Shown here one piece after another: positions 25,521 to 36,849 of a DNA stretch of 64,000 nucleotides. The position numbers and the translations under genes are program-made. Source of the stretch: Dasypus novemcinctus (Eukaryota; Chordata; Mammalia; Cingulata; Dasypodidae). Numbering within the stretch: position 1 is the first letter of the stretch; each line of letters opens with the position of its first letter. The notes under the pieces were generated by a model. It made no database searches. It was not told the origin of the DNA and saw nothing but the letters and a program-made list of their open reading frames with translations. The DNA is taken from contig NC_080695.1 of assembly GCF_030445035.2 (NCBI RefSeq), forward strand, positions 53,213,954 to 53,277,953. The letters are read 5' to 3'.

Positions 25521-25587
25521 ACCTGGATTCAAATCCCCCAGAGCCAGGTCTCTGGCCACGTCTCCTCCACCAAGGCCCTGGGACGAG
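25497..25587 (+). repeat. Local direct repeat, copy A
   Basis: From CATGCACAC through GGGACGAGG. The 72 bp at 25516-25587 align without gaps to 26203-26274 with 7 differences (about 90% identity). It follows the (CA)n in both copies. The family is not recognised. Confidence 0.75.
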
Positions 25588-25589
25588 GT

Positions 25590-26175
25590 CCTCTGCATCC
25601 CTCCCACATTAGCTTTCCTGTCCCCTGTCCCCCTGGGATGCCCATCTGGAAACTGGGGCAAAAAGAAGTCCAGCCAAGAGGGCACAGTGAAAATGGGTTC
25701 TGGGCCCGGCATCTGGAAATTCTGGTGTAGAAGGAGGACAGTGAGAAAGCCACAGTCAGAAAGTCCTGAGCAGCTGGTGAGGGATGCAGAGAGGTATAGA
25801 GCCTTCTGGGAGTGGAAAGTCTACTTGGGCAAACAGGCAGCCCATGAGAGTTCCAGGCAGCCAAGTTCAGCAGGGTTTGGAGAAGGGAGCACTTGCTCAG
25901 GCCAGGAGAAGAAGGTGGGGTTTGGCCGCAGGGAGTTTAGTTCCTTGGTTTTCCATCTGAAAGCTGAGGTCCAGCAGCGAGAAGTGGCATGCCCCTTGGG
26001 AATCCTTTGTAAGATGTGTTGTGACCCGGGAGGCATGGGAGTGGGCAGGGAGGAAGGTGGAGCCAGTCGGCTGTGGGAAATTTGGATGGGGGATCCCAAA
26101 GGGTAAATTCAACCCAACCTAACTCATTTCAGATTCTATCCTTGCCCTCTCCCTCTCCTGTGAAGAGCTGGAAAT
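25590..26175. other. Spacer between the two local repeat copies
   Basis: No gene or repeat is recognised. A plus-strand open frame of about 206 codons crosses copy A and this spacer, but it has no domain or codon signature and starts in the CA repeat. Confidence 0.5.
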
Positions 26176-26177
26176 CA

Positions 26178-26274
26178 CATGCACACACACATACGCAAGA
26201 CACAGGACCTGTATCCAAAGTCCCCAGAGCCAGGTCTCTGGCCATGTCTCCTCCACCGAGGCCCTGGGATGAGG
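26178..26274 (+). repeat. Local direct repeat, copy B
   Basis: Second copy of 25497-25587, again led by CATGCACACACAC and ending GGGATGAGG, 687 bp downstream of copy A in the same orientation. Confidence 0.75.
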
Positions 26275-26359
26275 ACCCCTCTCATTTTCCTTCCTCTCCC
26301 TATTACTTGTCCCTTCTCAAGTGTCATCAGAGCTGTCCACTTTTCTCCAGACCCACTGG

Positions 26360-26935
26360 CCCTGCTCTTGTCCAAGCTGCCATCCTCTCTTTCCCGGGTC
26401 ACTGCAGTAGCTTCCTAACTAACGGGCTGTCTGCAGTCTCATCTCTCCCAATCCATTCTCTGCTTGTGCTCATGATCCTCTAAAGCAAGTCACTTCCAGC
26501 AATTCTTTGCTGTCTATGGGGTAAAGTCTGCCTGCTTAGCTGGCAAAGGCCCCGCCCTCTGAGCTGACTCTCCAGCCTTAGCTCTTCACTTCTCCCCTTC
26601 GTAATCCAGGTTCAGCCACACCAAGTTTCCCACAATTCTCTGAGATGTTCCCTCTCACACCACCCTACCTTTGCAGCGGCTGCTCCTGTTGCTGGGGAGT
26701 CTGGGAAGTCCCCTCCATCCCTTGGGGAATGTGGATCATGCTTCAGGACTCAGCTTTGGGACTTCCTGTACCCTCCTATCCAGGCTAGAGCTGATGGCTC
26801 TCTGTACTGTGACCCCTTCCCTGGAGCACTTTATCATCACACTGCGTCTGAAATGATACATTTTTGCATCTTCCCCATGCCCCCAGCTCCCAGACCGCTA
26901 ATTCCTTCAGGGCAGGGACTTCACCATATTCAGAC
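26360..26935 (+). repeat. L2, sense
   Basis: CTGCAGTAGCTTCCTAACTA, GGGGTAAAGTCTGCCTGCTT, CCAGCCTTAGCTCTTCACTT and a terminal CTAATTCCTTCAGGGCAGGG follow the L2 3' order. Confidence 0.75.
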
Positions 26936-27364
26936 ATGGGTGGTGGAGCAAATGAAGCTGTGCCCTTTCTTCTTTTGCCTCCCAGATAATCATGCTGGTA
27001 TATTCCAGGAGGGGAAGAAATGGCTTAATATCAGAAATGAAGGAGACGTACCCACTTGCACAGTGTGGCAAAAGAGCCAAATCAGAATATGAAACAGGAA
27101 TTCTGGGACCTACCTCAGGAATCCACCCATTACCAGTAGCTGATCCTATAGAGATTTGCTTTTCTTTCCCCTTAGTTCCCAGTTCTGTGGCTTTGGTGGT
27201 GGTGATGGTCAGAAGTTTGAGTCCAATGGGACTGCAATAGTGGTTATTGGTGAAGAGCAAGTTGAATGAAACTGAAGAGTGATTACTACCTAATGGCAGG
27301 GGTTGGGGGGAAATCCTGTAAAGAGCTTGGGAGACTAAGTCCAGAACTTAATGCATATACCATC
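26936..27364. other. Intergenic, nothing recognised
   Basis: No gene or repeat is identified in this stretch. Confidence 0.5.
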
Positions 27365-27843
27365 TGTGGTAGTTTGAGGCTGTGTGTACCCCAGAAAATC
27401 GTGTTCTTAAAGCTGGTTCCTTCCTATGGCTGTGAACCTACTGTGGGTGGGATCTTTAGATTAGGTTACTTCAGTTAAGGGTCTTTTGATTAGGTTACTT
27501 CAATTAAGGCATGGTCTAGAGTGAGTCTTAATCCTCTTACTGGAGTCCTTTAAAAATGGAATGATGGTGGAGAGAGATACAGAGAGAAAGCAGGAAGCCA
27601 AAGGCAATGAAACCCAGAGGAGAAGGGAGAGACCAGCAGATGTCACCATGTGCCTTGCCATCTATCAGAGGAGTGCAGGATCACCAGCAGCTGGTCTCCA
27701 GGGAGAAAGCATTGCCAGATGATTCCTTAATTTGGACATTTAAAGGGCCTCAGAACTGTAAGCTTGTAAGTTAATAAATCGCCATTATAAAAGTCAACCT
27801 GTTTCTGGTATATTGCATTTCAGTAGCCTCCCAAACTAAAACA
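27365..27843 (+). mobile_element. Solo LTR of an ERVL/MaLR-type element
   Basis: Starts TGTGGTAGTTTGAGG and ends AACTAAAACA (TG...CA), with AATAAA at 27773-27778 shortly before the 3' end, the layout of MaLR-type LTRs. Internal words include GTGGGTGGGATCTTTAGATT, CTCTTACTGGAGTCCTTT and CATGTGCCTTGCCATC. The flanks are CCATC at 27360-27364 and CCAAC at 27844-27848, a 4/5 match to a 5-bp target duplication. No internal viral genes are present. It could be a lineage-specific LTR family. Confidence 0.65.
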
Positions 27844-27848
27844 CCAAC

Positions 27849-28445
27849 CAAACAGCAATCAAATCTTAAAATGTCACAGAAAGGGTTGTGCAAACATACA
27901 CAGATCAGAGTAAGCCTTCATTGTTAGACCAGTCAGAATACTGAATTCTGGAAAGACTCTGAAAGCGGCATTAATTTTGTTTCAAAGAATACTTAGCATG
28001 TTTACTTGGATCATAGTAAGTATGGGGGACTGTTGTGTATATTTCATTTTGATGCCTCCCATCTGGTTCCCAGGGCCTTGGGAAGAGTTACGATGTTAAA
28101 GGACTTGGCCCTTGGGCATGGGCCCTAGACCATGTGTGCATGCACTTCCCACTCTTGATATGTCACATGAGAATAGTAGCTGCTCTAACAATCCAGAGGG
28201 TTGCTGGAGAAATACAGGAAATAAAGGCTGTGATGCCACTTGGCAATGCAGAGGCTAACTGCAGCATTATCATCATCACTGCCACTATTACTCTCATTTT
28301 AGTGGATTAAGCTGCTTCTTGCAGCTCTTTATTTGCCCTCCTTGTCCTCTTGCCTCTTACATGTAACAATAAGGAGGCAATGTTTTAGAATCTTTGGGTT
28401 TCCTAGAAATAGGACTTGTGGGAGCATGTGGAAGGAGGCTCCCCA
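27849..28445. other. Intergenic, nothing recognised
   Basis: No gene or named repeat is seen. Confidence 0.5.
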
Positions 28446-28449
28446 TCCC

Positions 28450-28721
28450 TCAGCACATGGAATACTACTTTATCGACCACTTGATTGTACAAAGCACTGT
28501 GCCAGATGTTTTTCACTTGCTGCCCAATTTAATTCTCACAATAATCCTTTCAGTTAGGTGTTGAGGCATATAGAAGTTTAAGTGGCTATTCGAAGTCATG
28601 CAGATAACACATGCCTGCCATTTATTTAGTGCCTCTGGGTGGGTCAGCACTTTAACATTTTAAGGATGAAGAAGCTGAGATCCAAAGACTTTAGGTAAGG
28701 TCGCTCAAAATTGCACAGTTA
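28450..28721 (-). repeat. Antisense MIR pieces, the second cut by a SINE
   Basis: TTGTACAAAGCACTGTGCCA with TTAATTCTCACAATAATCC, then TTATTTAGTGCCTCTGG and AAGAAGCTGAGATCCAAAG up to GCTCAAAATTGCACAGTTA, where a DAS SINE begins. Confidence 0.65.
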
Positions 28722-29085
28722 GGGGAAGTGGATGTGGCTCAACTGATAGAACGTCCACCTACCATATAGGAGGTTCAGAGTTTGAACCCAGGGCCTCCTG
28801 GCCTGTGTGGTGATCTACCGTGTGCAAGGAGTGCCATGCCACGCAGGAGTGTTCCCCGCATAGAGGAGCCTCACGTGCAAGGAGTGTGCCCTGTAAAGAG
28901 AGCCGCCCTTAGTGAAAAAAACACAACCCACCCAAGAGTGGTGCTGCATGCACTAGCCTAGCTGATGCAGCAAGAGGATGAAACAAAAAGAGACACAGAT
29001 TTCCGGGGCTGCTGAGAATGCAAGCAGACATAGAACACACAGTGAATGGACACAAGAGAGTGGCAAGATATGTGTGTATGTGTGT
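28722..29085 (+). mobile_element. DAS-type xenarthran SINE, long form, diverged
   Basis: Head GGGGAAGTGGATGTGGCTCA, B-box-like AGAGTTTGAACCC, then the body words GTGCAAGGAGTGCCATGCCA, AAAGAGAGCCGCC and AACAAAAAGAGACACAGATT shared with the better copy at 40300-40705. It ends in a GT-rich tail. tRNA-derived; no intact tRNA fold is expected. Confidence 0.85.
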
Positions 29086-29109
29086 GTGGTGTGGCTACTA
29101 GCTAACCCT

Positions 29110-29860
29110 GTCTAGCTAACCCTGGAAAGGCTGAAAAATATTCACACTCAGCAGGAACTCAGAAGAATTATCTTACCTGGGAGATTCTGAGGAGCTTTCC
29201 AGGCGATCTAACCCAACCACTCATTTGTGTCCACAAGAAAACTGAGCGATCTTCAGAATGCACTGGATTGAGAATCTAGACATTTACATTTCAGTGTGAC
29301 ATCTGCTTATGTATATGTTCAAGAGAGCCAGTTGGCCTCCCCAGGCCACAGTGGGTCATCTGCAAATTAGACTAGTGGTGCTTACTCTATTTAAGCTGCT
29401 CTACTTGATGATCTGGACTCCATAATTAACAAGCTGCAGATATCAAACCATTCCACCCCAGCACAGCCCAGTTTTGTCCATTCTGGGGTTCTCAGGAAAC
29501 ACATTCCCATTGGTTCAGAACCTGGGAGAATGACTGTCTGGTCCTGCAGTGCCGAGCAAGAAGTTGGTTGACAACTCAAAGAAGAGTTGGGAGAAACGCT
29601 CCCTTCCTTGATTCTTCAAGCCCTTTCTAAGGAACCTGGTGAGCCAGCTCCTTGGCCAGCCATTCCTCACTCTTCAGGGACTCGGTGGCCCTGATTTATT
29701 TTGCCAAGTGTGCCCTTCCAGAAGGAATGCCTCAGATGGTAAAGTAGCCCTTAGGATCTTGTCCTCAAATATTTGTGACTGTGTTGCTACTGCTGCGCTG
29801 ACAGTGGTGTGATTGTGATGAAGAGGGTGCCTATGTCACTTTGTAACCACACAATGACTT
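29110..29860. other. Intergenic, nothing recognised
   Basis: Non-coding by inspection; no named repeat found. GCTAACCCTG occurs twice close together at 29101-29125. Confidence 0.45.
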
Positions 29861-30690
29861 TAATATATTTTTAGTGGAGTATAATATACATATCATGCAC
29901 ATATCATACATGTACAACTGGATGAAGTTTAACAAAATGAGCCAACAGCCAGATCAAGGAATAGCACTTGGCCAGCTCCCCAGAAGTCCCTTCTTGCCCC
30001 TTCCAGTCACTTCACTGTGCACAGTAATCATTACCCTGACTTCCAGCAGCACAGCTTAGTTTTGTCTGTTTTTGAACTTTTTATAAGAAGGACTCCTACT
30101 CTGTGCATCATCTTATCCTGACTTCTCATGCTTATCATTCTCTCTGTGAACTTCGTCCAGGCTGAGGTGTTTAATTATAGTTTGGTCATTCTAATAGCTG
30201 CATATTACGCTCTGGAAGAATAGAGCCTGCTTTATTGACCCATTCTTCTGTTAATGGGCATGTGGGTGGTTTCAAGCTCATTGTGAAGTGTGCTGCTTTC
30301 TTGTCCACTTCTTTAGGTGAACACATGTACCCACTTCTGTTGAGGTGCATGTGTATATTCAGCGTTAGTCGGCACCACCAAGAAGTTTCCCAACGTGGTT
30401 TTACTTCCATTACACAGAAGGTTTTAAAATTTTAATTAGAAAAGTCGCAGGTTTTAAAGAACAGTCATGCATAAAATACAGAATTCCCATATATTACACT
30501 ATTATTAACGCCTTGCATTGGTGTGATACATTTATTGATGAAAGCACATTTAGGATCTTGTTATTAACCACAGTCCAAGGTTTAACTTAGGGTTCACTGT
30601 TGGTGTTGTGCAGTTCCATGGGTCTTTTTTTAAAAATATTGTATACTAGTAAATATGCACAACCTAATATTTCCCCCTTTTAACCACGTT
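29860..30690. repeat. L1 LINE 3'-region fragments
   Basis: GTGGAGTATAATATACATAT, TGACCCATTCTTCTGTTAAT and GGGCATGTGGGTGGTTTCAA are L1 3'-end words. A second, younger-looking piece at about 30430-30690 (ACAGAATTCCCATATATTAC, CCCTTTTAACCACGTTCACA) resembles the fragment at 54140-54305. Confidence 0.7.
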
Positions 30691-31290
30691 CACATACAAG
30701 TAATGGCTTGAATGTTTCAAGAGTCTTTAGCCTCCAGCATCCAGGTTGGACCTCACAGTAATTATTGATTCCTCTTCTTTTGTTCCTTGGATACACCAAG
30801 GTCTTTCCCTCCTTCGGGAACTTTGGACACGATGTCCTCCTTGCCTGTCCCAATCTTTCCAACTGATCTTCAATCCTTTTAGGCCTCCAAGTCGACCTTG
30901 CCTCTTCCGAGCAGGCCCTGCTCCTGTCACCTCGCTGCTTTGCATATCACATCTAGCCCATGCCTGGTAGCTGGCGGGTGCTAGGCAAATGGTAGCTAAT
31001 TTGCCACCTTTGCAATAAGTTCTGAGATTCTGGGAACTCAAGTTTCCTGGCCCTTACCCCTGTCTTCTCATCTACATCTGCCCCTAAGGTTCCTAAATCC
31101 ACTACCACAGGGAAGCAGCTGGGGTAGGGGTGACAGATGGCCAGCCCTGTTTCCCGGGCCCGCAGCTGCCAGCGCCTCTTCCTGAGGCCTGTGCAGCCCC
31201 TGTGATCTATCGACGGGCCAGTAGAGGGCACTGTGGGAACACAGCCCGAGAAGTTAGGCGGAGCGGGCGAGAGGATGACAAGAGCGTGAG
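30690..31290. other. Repeat-poor intergenic segment around the CTCF motif
   Basis: No gene or interspersed repeat is recognised apart from the CTCF motif inside it. Confidence 0.5.
31218..31231 (+). promoter_or_regulatory. CTCF core motif, full consensus match
   Basis: CCAGTAGAGGGCAC matches all 14 positions of the CTCF core CCASYAGRKGGCRS. It lies 8.4 kb downstream of the GP2 stop, in a locally GC-rich, repeat-poor segment, pointing rightwards. Occupancy cannot be seen from sequence. Confidence 0.6.
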
Positions 31291-31505
31291 AGCCGGAAGG
31301 GACCTTCAAAACCCATCTCGGCCCAAACCTTCATTTTACAGATGAGCAAACAGATACCCAGACAGGAGACGTGACTTGCCCAAGGTCGCACCGCGACGGC
31401 ATGGCGGGTGGAGATGACTGTTAGTGCCTTGGCTTCATGCTGCCGGGGAGTCACCAAGCGTGAGGGAGGCCCCTGCAGTGTGAGTGTGTGTGTGTGTGTG
31501 TGAGG
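31290..31505. repeat. MIR-like fragment and (TG)n
   Basis: AACCTTCATTTTACAGATGA and GACTTGCCCAAGGTCGCAC at 31325-31390 are MIR-like, reversed. (GT)n follows at about 31482-31502. Confidence 0.6.
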
Positions 31506-31754
31506 GACACACTCCGCGGGTGTGAGCCCCTCACCACCCTCCCTCCTATTCCATGAAAGGGTCCAGGACAGAGCGTGCACGTCCCCTTCGGTTCTACAGT
31601 GATCTTGGAGGAATCATTTACCTTTTCTTAGTAAGAAGTACCGATTATTGGGAAGTTAGGAGGTGCCGAATATTAGGATACATGCATTATGTGCCTTGTC
31701 AGATGTGAGCCTCAAGCCGGGAACGGGCTGAGGGTTCAGTGATTATCTCTTTTG

Positions 31755-32345
31755 AGAGTCTTTCCCCAATTCCTCACTACACTCATTTCCTCTCTACCAA
31801 ATCACCCCGTTTATTTCCTTCCCGGCTCTTGGAGTGATCTAATCACTTCGCTTATTTACCTGTCTATTGACTGCTTCAATTCCTCCCTTCCTTCCAGTAG
31901 GGCTGAACTCCTGGAAGGAAGGATTCTGGAACCAGGAGGGCCTGGGTTTGCACCCCAGCACATCTCTCCTAGCATCATGACCTTGCATTAGTCACTTAAA
32001 CTCTCCGAGGCTCCTTCTCCCTTCATGAGAAGGGAATTCACTGTGGTGTTTTACAGAACTAGATCCCCTCATGGACATACCTACCAGGGGATCATCCATC
32101 CCGTATTTGGATACTGTCAGCAAGGGGGGACTCACAAGGCAGCCCAGACAAGGCAGCATGCCCAAGAAGTCCAAGGCCAGTCAGCTGTAAGTTATGTGAC
32201 TTTGGGAAAGCCAGCTGACTTTTCTGAGACTCAGTTCTTACCCTGTAAAGCAAGGCTGATGCTGATAGTGCCCATCTCACCAGGTTGGTGTGAAGATGTA
32301 TTGAGGAACTGGCATATGGTAAGCGCTTGCTAATTGTTCATTTCC
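31755..32345 (+). repeat. L2 then MIR fragments, sense
   Basis: L2 words at 31755-31925 (AGAGTCTTTCCCC nearby, CTCATTTCCTCTCTACCAAA). MIR at 31920-32030 (GCCTGGGTTTGCACCCCAGC, TTAGTCACTTAAACTCTC) and again at 32185-32345 (GTGACTTTGGGAAAGCC, GAGACTCAGTTCTTACC). Confidence 0.65.
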
Positions 32346-32985
32346 TCAACTCATTCCTTACAAAGGGAAAACGACCTCCCAAAGCACATGTTTCCCGCAT
32401 TTTATGCTATCTGAAATTGAAATGTGCATGGTAATTAATGGCGTGTCATAGTTTGAGGGGCAGCATTCTGTTATTCTTGGTGATACATAAAATGATGGTG
32501 TAATTTAGACTCAAAGTCATCTTAGAGTTAATGAATTGTGTTAATAGGAGCCAAGGACAATATTCAAATCCAGCTTTGTCTGACTTCCAGAGCCTGTTTT
32601 AGACCACCCATTTCTGGGGAAAAGAGACAAGTCATGGGGGAAGTTAGTGAGAAGAGAACAGTAAGTGGAAGGCAGAGAATGTGTTCAAAGGAAGGCTTGA
32701 CCCAACACAGCTGCCTAGAACACCCCCACTGTTCAACTGGTAATTGAATCTGGAAATTTTTTACCATGCAAGTCTGTCTGAATAAGACTCTCAAACCACT
32801 GGTGAGTTGGCTCCTCCCCACCCCCATCCAAGCCAAGCAAAAAACTTAACAACTGCTAGAGGTCATGATGATAAGCTCAGCTGTTGTGCCTCTGGCAAAG
32901 AGGAGAGTCTGGGAGTAAATTCAACAAAGATGTTCATCATCTGCTGTCAACAGATAAATTGGGAGATTGTACCTGTGTCGGGCTG
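32346..32985. other. Intergenic, nothing recognised
   Basis: No gene or named repeat is seen. Confidence 0.5.
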
Positions 32986-32987
32986 AA

Positions 32988-33190
32988 AGGAAACAGCATT
33001 TATTAAGTTCCTACTGCATTCAAGGCATTGGGTTAGGCATTTTGACAAAGGCAGACAAATTTGCACTTCATTACAACCCTAGGAGGGAGGTATCATATTA
33101 AGCTCATATGATAGACAGGGAAGACAGAGATGACATTAAGAAACTTCTCCAAGATCACACAGTTAGAAAGTGGCAGAGCAGGGTTACTTA
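32988..33190 (-). repeat. Antisense MIR
   Basis: AGCATTTATTAAGTTCCTAC, TTACAACCCTAGGAGGGAGG and TCACACAGTTAGAAAGTGGC are in reversed MIR order. Confidence 0.75.
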
Positions 33191-34230
33191 GGGTACAGAA
33201 CATCAAGGGAATTAGGTGAAATTGCTCATTGTAATCTTTGAGTGGGCCAACCTGTCATCGTCTTTTTGGCCCACATCATTCCCCAATTCTGACTTCGAAA
33301 CAGGTATCTGGTATTCAAGAAAGACTAGACAAAGGGGTGTGAACCCCAATGTGTAAGTGTCCATCAGTATCACACTTTTGTAAGGGTAGACCCGTGTGTT
33401 GGGTAGACTTTATGCATGCAGGATGTGCTGGCTTGAAACTTCTCAACCAAAGTGCTGGACTCCTCTGGTTCCCACTTAACCAAACCAAACAACAAAAAAA
33501 AGAGGGTGATAATACTTCACCTGTTCAAGGGAAGAACCTGACAAGATGTTTTGAAGCTCCAGGAAAAATGGTAAGAGGAAAACGTGTGGCATTGCCCCAG
33601 CCATGGACCCATGACCTTGGGTACTTTCAGACCTAAATGGAATAAAAAAGAAGGGAAAATTTGAATATCGAACCCAGGAAGTCAAGTTGCAAAATTTACA
33701 CCATTGACCATCACGTTATATGACTTTCTGACCCTTCTTGCTTCTAGCCCCACAGCTTCTCTGCTCCAACAATGAGTCAGCCACTGAACTTGGGCTTCAA
33801 CTACCTAATTCCAGAGCTTCTCAAGCTCAGCACTATTTACCATTTTTGGGTGAAGCAGCTGGCACTCAGAGAGAGATTAAGTTACTTGCCAACAGCTGAG
33901 CAGAGATTGAAACCAAATATGACTCCAAAAGTCAAACTTGTCCCAGTAAAGCATCCTTTTAACCTACTGAAGTATGGGGCAGGCAGGACACTGTTGGGCC
34001 TAAGTGACCTGTGACTAGGAATAGGAAGTAAGGACACTGGGAAGCTATTTCAAGTTTTTCTTTAATGGAAGAAAGCAAACAGATTACTCCCCGATGTAAT
34101 ACTGGTATCAGTTCATTCCATGGTTGCCCCTGAACACAAGGACTTCTGTTCTAGGACTACCCTTGGAGCCAGAGAGCAAGGTAGTTGGATGTTTATCTAC
34201 AGAACCCAAAAAATAACTAAAACAGGGCTG
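33191..34230. other. Intergenic with one antisense MIR trace
   Basis: A weak antisense MIR lies at about 33855-33965 (GGCACTCAGAGAGAGATTAA, GAGCAGAGATTGAAACC). Otherwise unassigned. Confidence 0.5.
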
Positions 34231-34234
34231 ACTT

Positions 34235-34477
34235 TATTAACAAAGACACATATAGTGCTTTTATCATATGGCAGGCACTGAGGCAGGCTCTAAGCACCAT
34301 ACTGATATTGTCTTTTAATCCTCACAGGGAAGGTACAAGTGTATTCTCTAGCCATAAGGTGGGAAACTGAGTCACAAAGAGGTTAACTAACTCACCCGAG
34401 TCGCACAGCAAGCAAATAACAGAGACAGGATCTCCAGGCCGCTGGGCTCCAGAGTCCACATCCTTAACCATTAGGCA
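34235..34477 (-). repeat. Antisense MIR, near full length
   Basis: ATAGTGCTTTTATCATATGG, TTTTAATCCTCACAGGGAAG, GGGAAACTGAGTCACAAAGA and TCCTTAACCATTAGGC follow reversed MIR from end to end. Confidence 0.8.
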
Positions 34478-34974
34478 CATGGCCTTTCTGAGCCCATCTG
34501 ATTCAGGCCCCATGGCTTCTCCACTCCCAGGGCCTTGGCACCCTGGTCTGATGGGTTTCTTTGGAGCACGGAGCAGAGACAGCCAATCCTGCTCTCACTG
34601 ATGCTGGAGTCCATCCAATAATTCCCAATGGGATGCCTACAAGGGGGCTTCAAACTTACCCTGAAGGACCTCATAAGGTAGATTCATGGGACAATTCTAT
34701 CTGTTCTGGATGTATCTACTTCCTAACATTTCCTGGGATTTTTTTCCCTATCCCCAAGCTAAATTCCAAGTCCATTTTCCCTTTTCTTGCCATTGCCCTC
34801 AAACATGTTCATTTTAAAGTGGCCCAGAAAAGTCCTCACCATGGCAGCCAGAGTGGTGAATCATCCTGTAGTTTTTCACCTTCCATCAGTGCTGAGCAAA
34901 CAGGTCACCACTGTGAAGAGTCTCTTCCAACACCTCTTGGCACTCACTGCTATTACAGCCTATACTGAACTGTG
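34478..34974. other. Intergenic, nothing recognised
   Basis: No gene or named repeat is seen. Confidence 0.5.
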
Positions 34975-35228
34975 ATGATTTGATTATGTCTTTCTCTCTA
35001 CTCTTCCAACTTGTGAACCACTACAGGGATTGAGTCATCATATTCACCCAACATATCTGGTGTAGAACCTCGCACTTACAGACACTTTATTTGTTGAATG
35101 AGTAGGTGGGTGGAAGGATGGATGCACTGATGTATGGAGAGATAGATAGGTGGACAGATGGGTGAATGGATGGATGAATGGGTAAATGGATGGGGAATGG
35201 ATGGATGGATGGGTGGATGGTTGAATGC
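34975..35228 (+). repeat. L2 3' end extended into a (GGAT)n array
   Basis: An L2 end (CTACTCTTCCAACTTGTGAA, TTTATTTGTTGAATGAGTAG) runs straight into about 125 bp of imperfect (GGAT)n/(GAAT)n from about 35100. The array appears to have grown out of the L2 terminal GAATGAATGA tail. Confidence 0.75.
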
Positions 35229-35269
35229 CCCCATTAGCTCTCAATATAATTGCTTACCACCCCCACCCC

Positions 35270-35965
35270 AGTCCAAACCTTGTTCAGTTCCTACCCAGAC
35301 AGACATGTTAGCCTCCTGAAGCTGTTCATGCCCACTCTGTCCCCTCTATAATCTCTTATTCAAACAGCATCCGGAGGAATCTTAGTAAACATGCAGATCT
35401 GATCTTGTCAGCTTTGTCCCATCTCTGCCTAAAACATGTCAGTGATTTCCCACTGCCCTACCAGGGCCTATGAGCTGTGATATCTGCTGACCATTCCATC
35501 CTCACCCCATACCAGCCTCCTCCCCACCATTGATGTCTGGACACCCAGCCATCGTTCATTTCCTACAAAGAGCAGCTCTTTCCTGCCTCGGGCCCTGTGT
35601 CTGAACTTGCTGTTCTCTCTGTCTACAATGTGCTTCCCCTGACTTTCTGCATAATTGACTCCTTCTTCTTCAGGTCTCAGATTCAAAACAAATTCTTGGG
35701 GAGATCTTTACTGTGCTCACCACCCTCCAAATCAAAGTATCATTTCCCACATTTTCTTTGGAGCACATATGTAGTATCCACTTTCTTTATAACACCTTGT
35801 GGAACATTTGAAGGTCATTTGTTAACGTCTGTCTTCCCAACTAAACTGTCAGCTCTAAGGGAGCAGGGAAGGCAGGGGCATGTCTGTCTTAGTCACTGTT
35901 GCATCCTTAGTGCTTAGCAGGTGGTAGCAAAAATATTTTTGAGAGATGGATAGGTGAATGAATGG
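35270..35965 (+). repeat. L2, sense, about 700 bp
   Basis: One of the longest L2 copies here. It runs from CCTCTATAATCTCTTATTC and CAGTGATTTCCCACTGCCCT through TTGCTGTTCTCTCTGTCTAC to AACTGTCAGCTCTAAGGGAG and a GTGAATGAATGG tail. It is not coding. Confidence 0.8.
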
Positions 35966-36039
35966 ACAGGCACAAGATACGTTCTGACATTTCATTAGGC
36001 TGAGGGCTGTTGTGGTATTCATGAGTAATTTTAGGCACA

Positions 36040-36690
36040 CACTCATGGAACCTGATAATGTTAGAACTGGATGGGATCCCATTGATCATTAAGTCCAACT
36101 TCCCTTTTCATTTGGAAAGACAAAGTCTGAGAGCGGAGATGACTTGCCCAGTGTCACTGTGGTAGAGATGGGTAGTTACCCAAGCAATAGCCATTCTCTT
36201 CTTTGTCCTCATGAATAGAACTCAGATTTCACTGGTGATGGCAACATGCCCAGCTCACAATCTACATTTCTCAGTCCCCTTTTCAGGTAGGGGTGGTCAT
36301 GTGATATAGTTCCAGCCAATGAGATGTAAGTGGGAACTGTTTGGTGTGGCTTCCAGAAAAGTTTCTTGAAAGAGGATCTGATTTAGCAGGCACATCCTTT
36401 TACCTCCCCACCCCCTTTCCTTCTTCTGGAACACAAGCGTGAAGACCAGAGCTGAAGTGGCCATTTTGTGGCCATGAAGCAATCTTGATGCTAGAAGTCA
36501 CAGTTTAGAGAGGGTAGAACAGAATTATAGGAGTCCAGAATATTGATGACATCTGGGAACTACCAGATGAGCCCTGAATCACCTACCTCTGCATTTCATG
36601 TCACAGAAGACAAAAAGAAACCTCTATGTTGCATAAACCATTGTTATTTGAGTTTTCCAATATATGCATCCACCTCAGTCCACAATTGGT
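36040..36690. repeat. MIR-like piece and an unassigned old repeat
   Basis: About 36040-36165 has AAGTCCAACTTCCCTTTTCA and GATGACTTGCCCAGTGTCAC (MIR-like). About 36270-36690 has TTCCAGCCAATGAGATGTAA and AAACCATTGTTATTTGAGTT, resembling the ends of an old LTR-like repeat. Family not assigned. Confidence 0.45.
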
Positions 36691-36849
36691 ATGGTCACAA
36701 ATGGAGCTAGTGGCATGGCCAAGACTTGAAGCCAGGGACGCTGACTCTGTACCAAATGCCTCTTCCATTGGGGTTGGTGAGGAAGCTTGTACATCTAGCC
36801 CCTGCAGGCATGCGTAAGGAAATGCTGTCCTGGAGACGTGCCTGTAATT

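Noticed and set aside
25486..26106. 206-codon plus-strand open frame
   Set aside because: Starts inside a CA microsatellite and runs through a local repeat; no domain.
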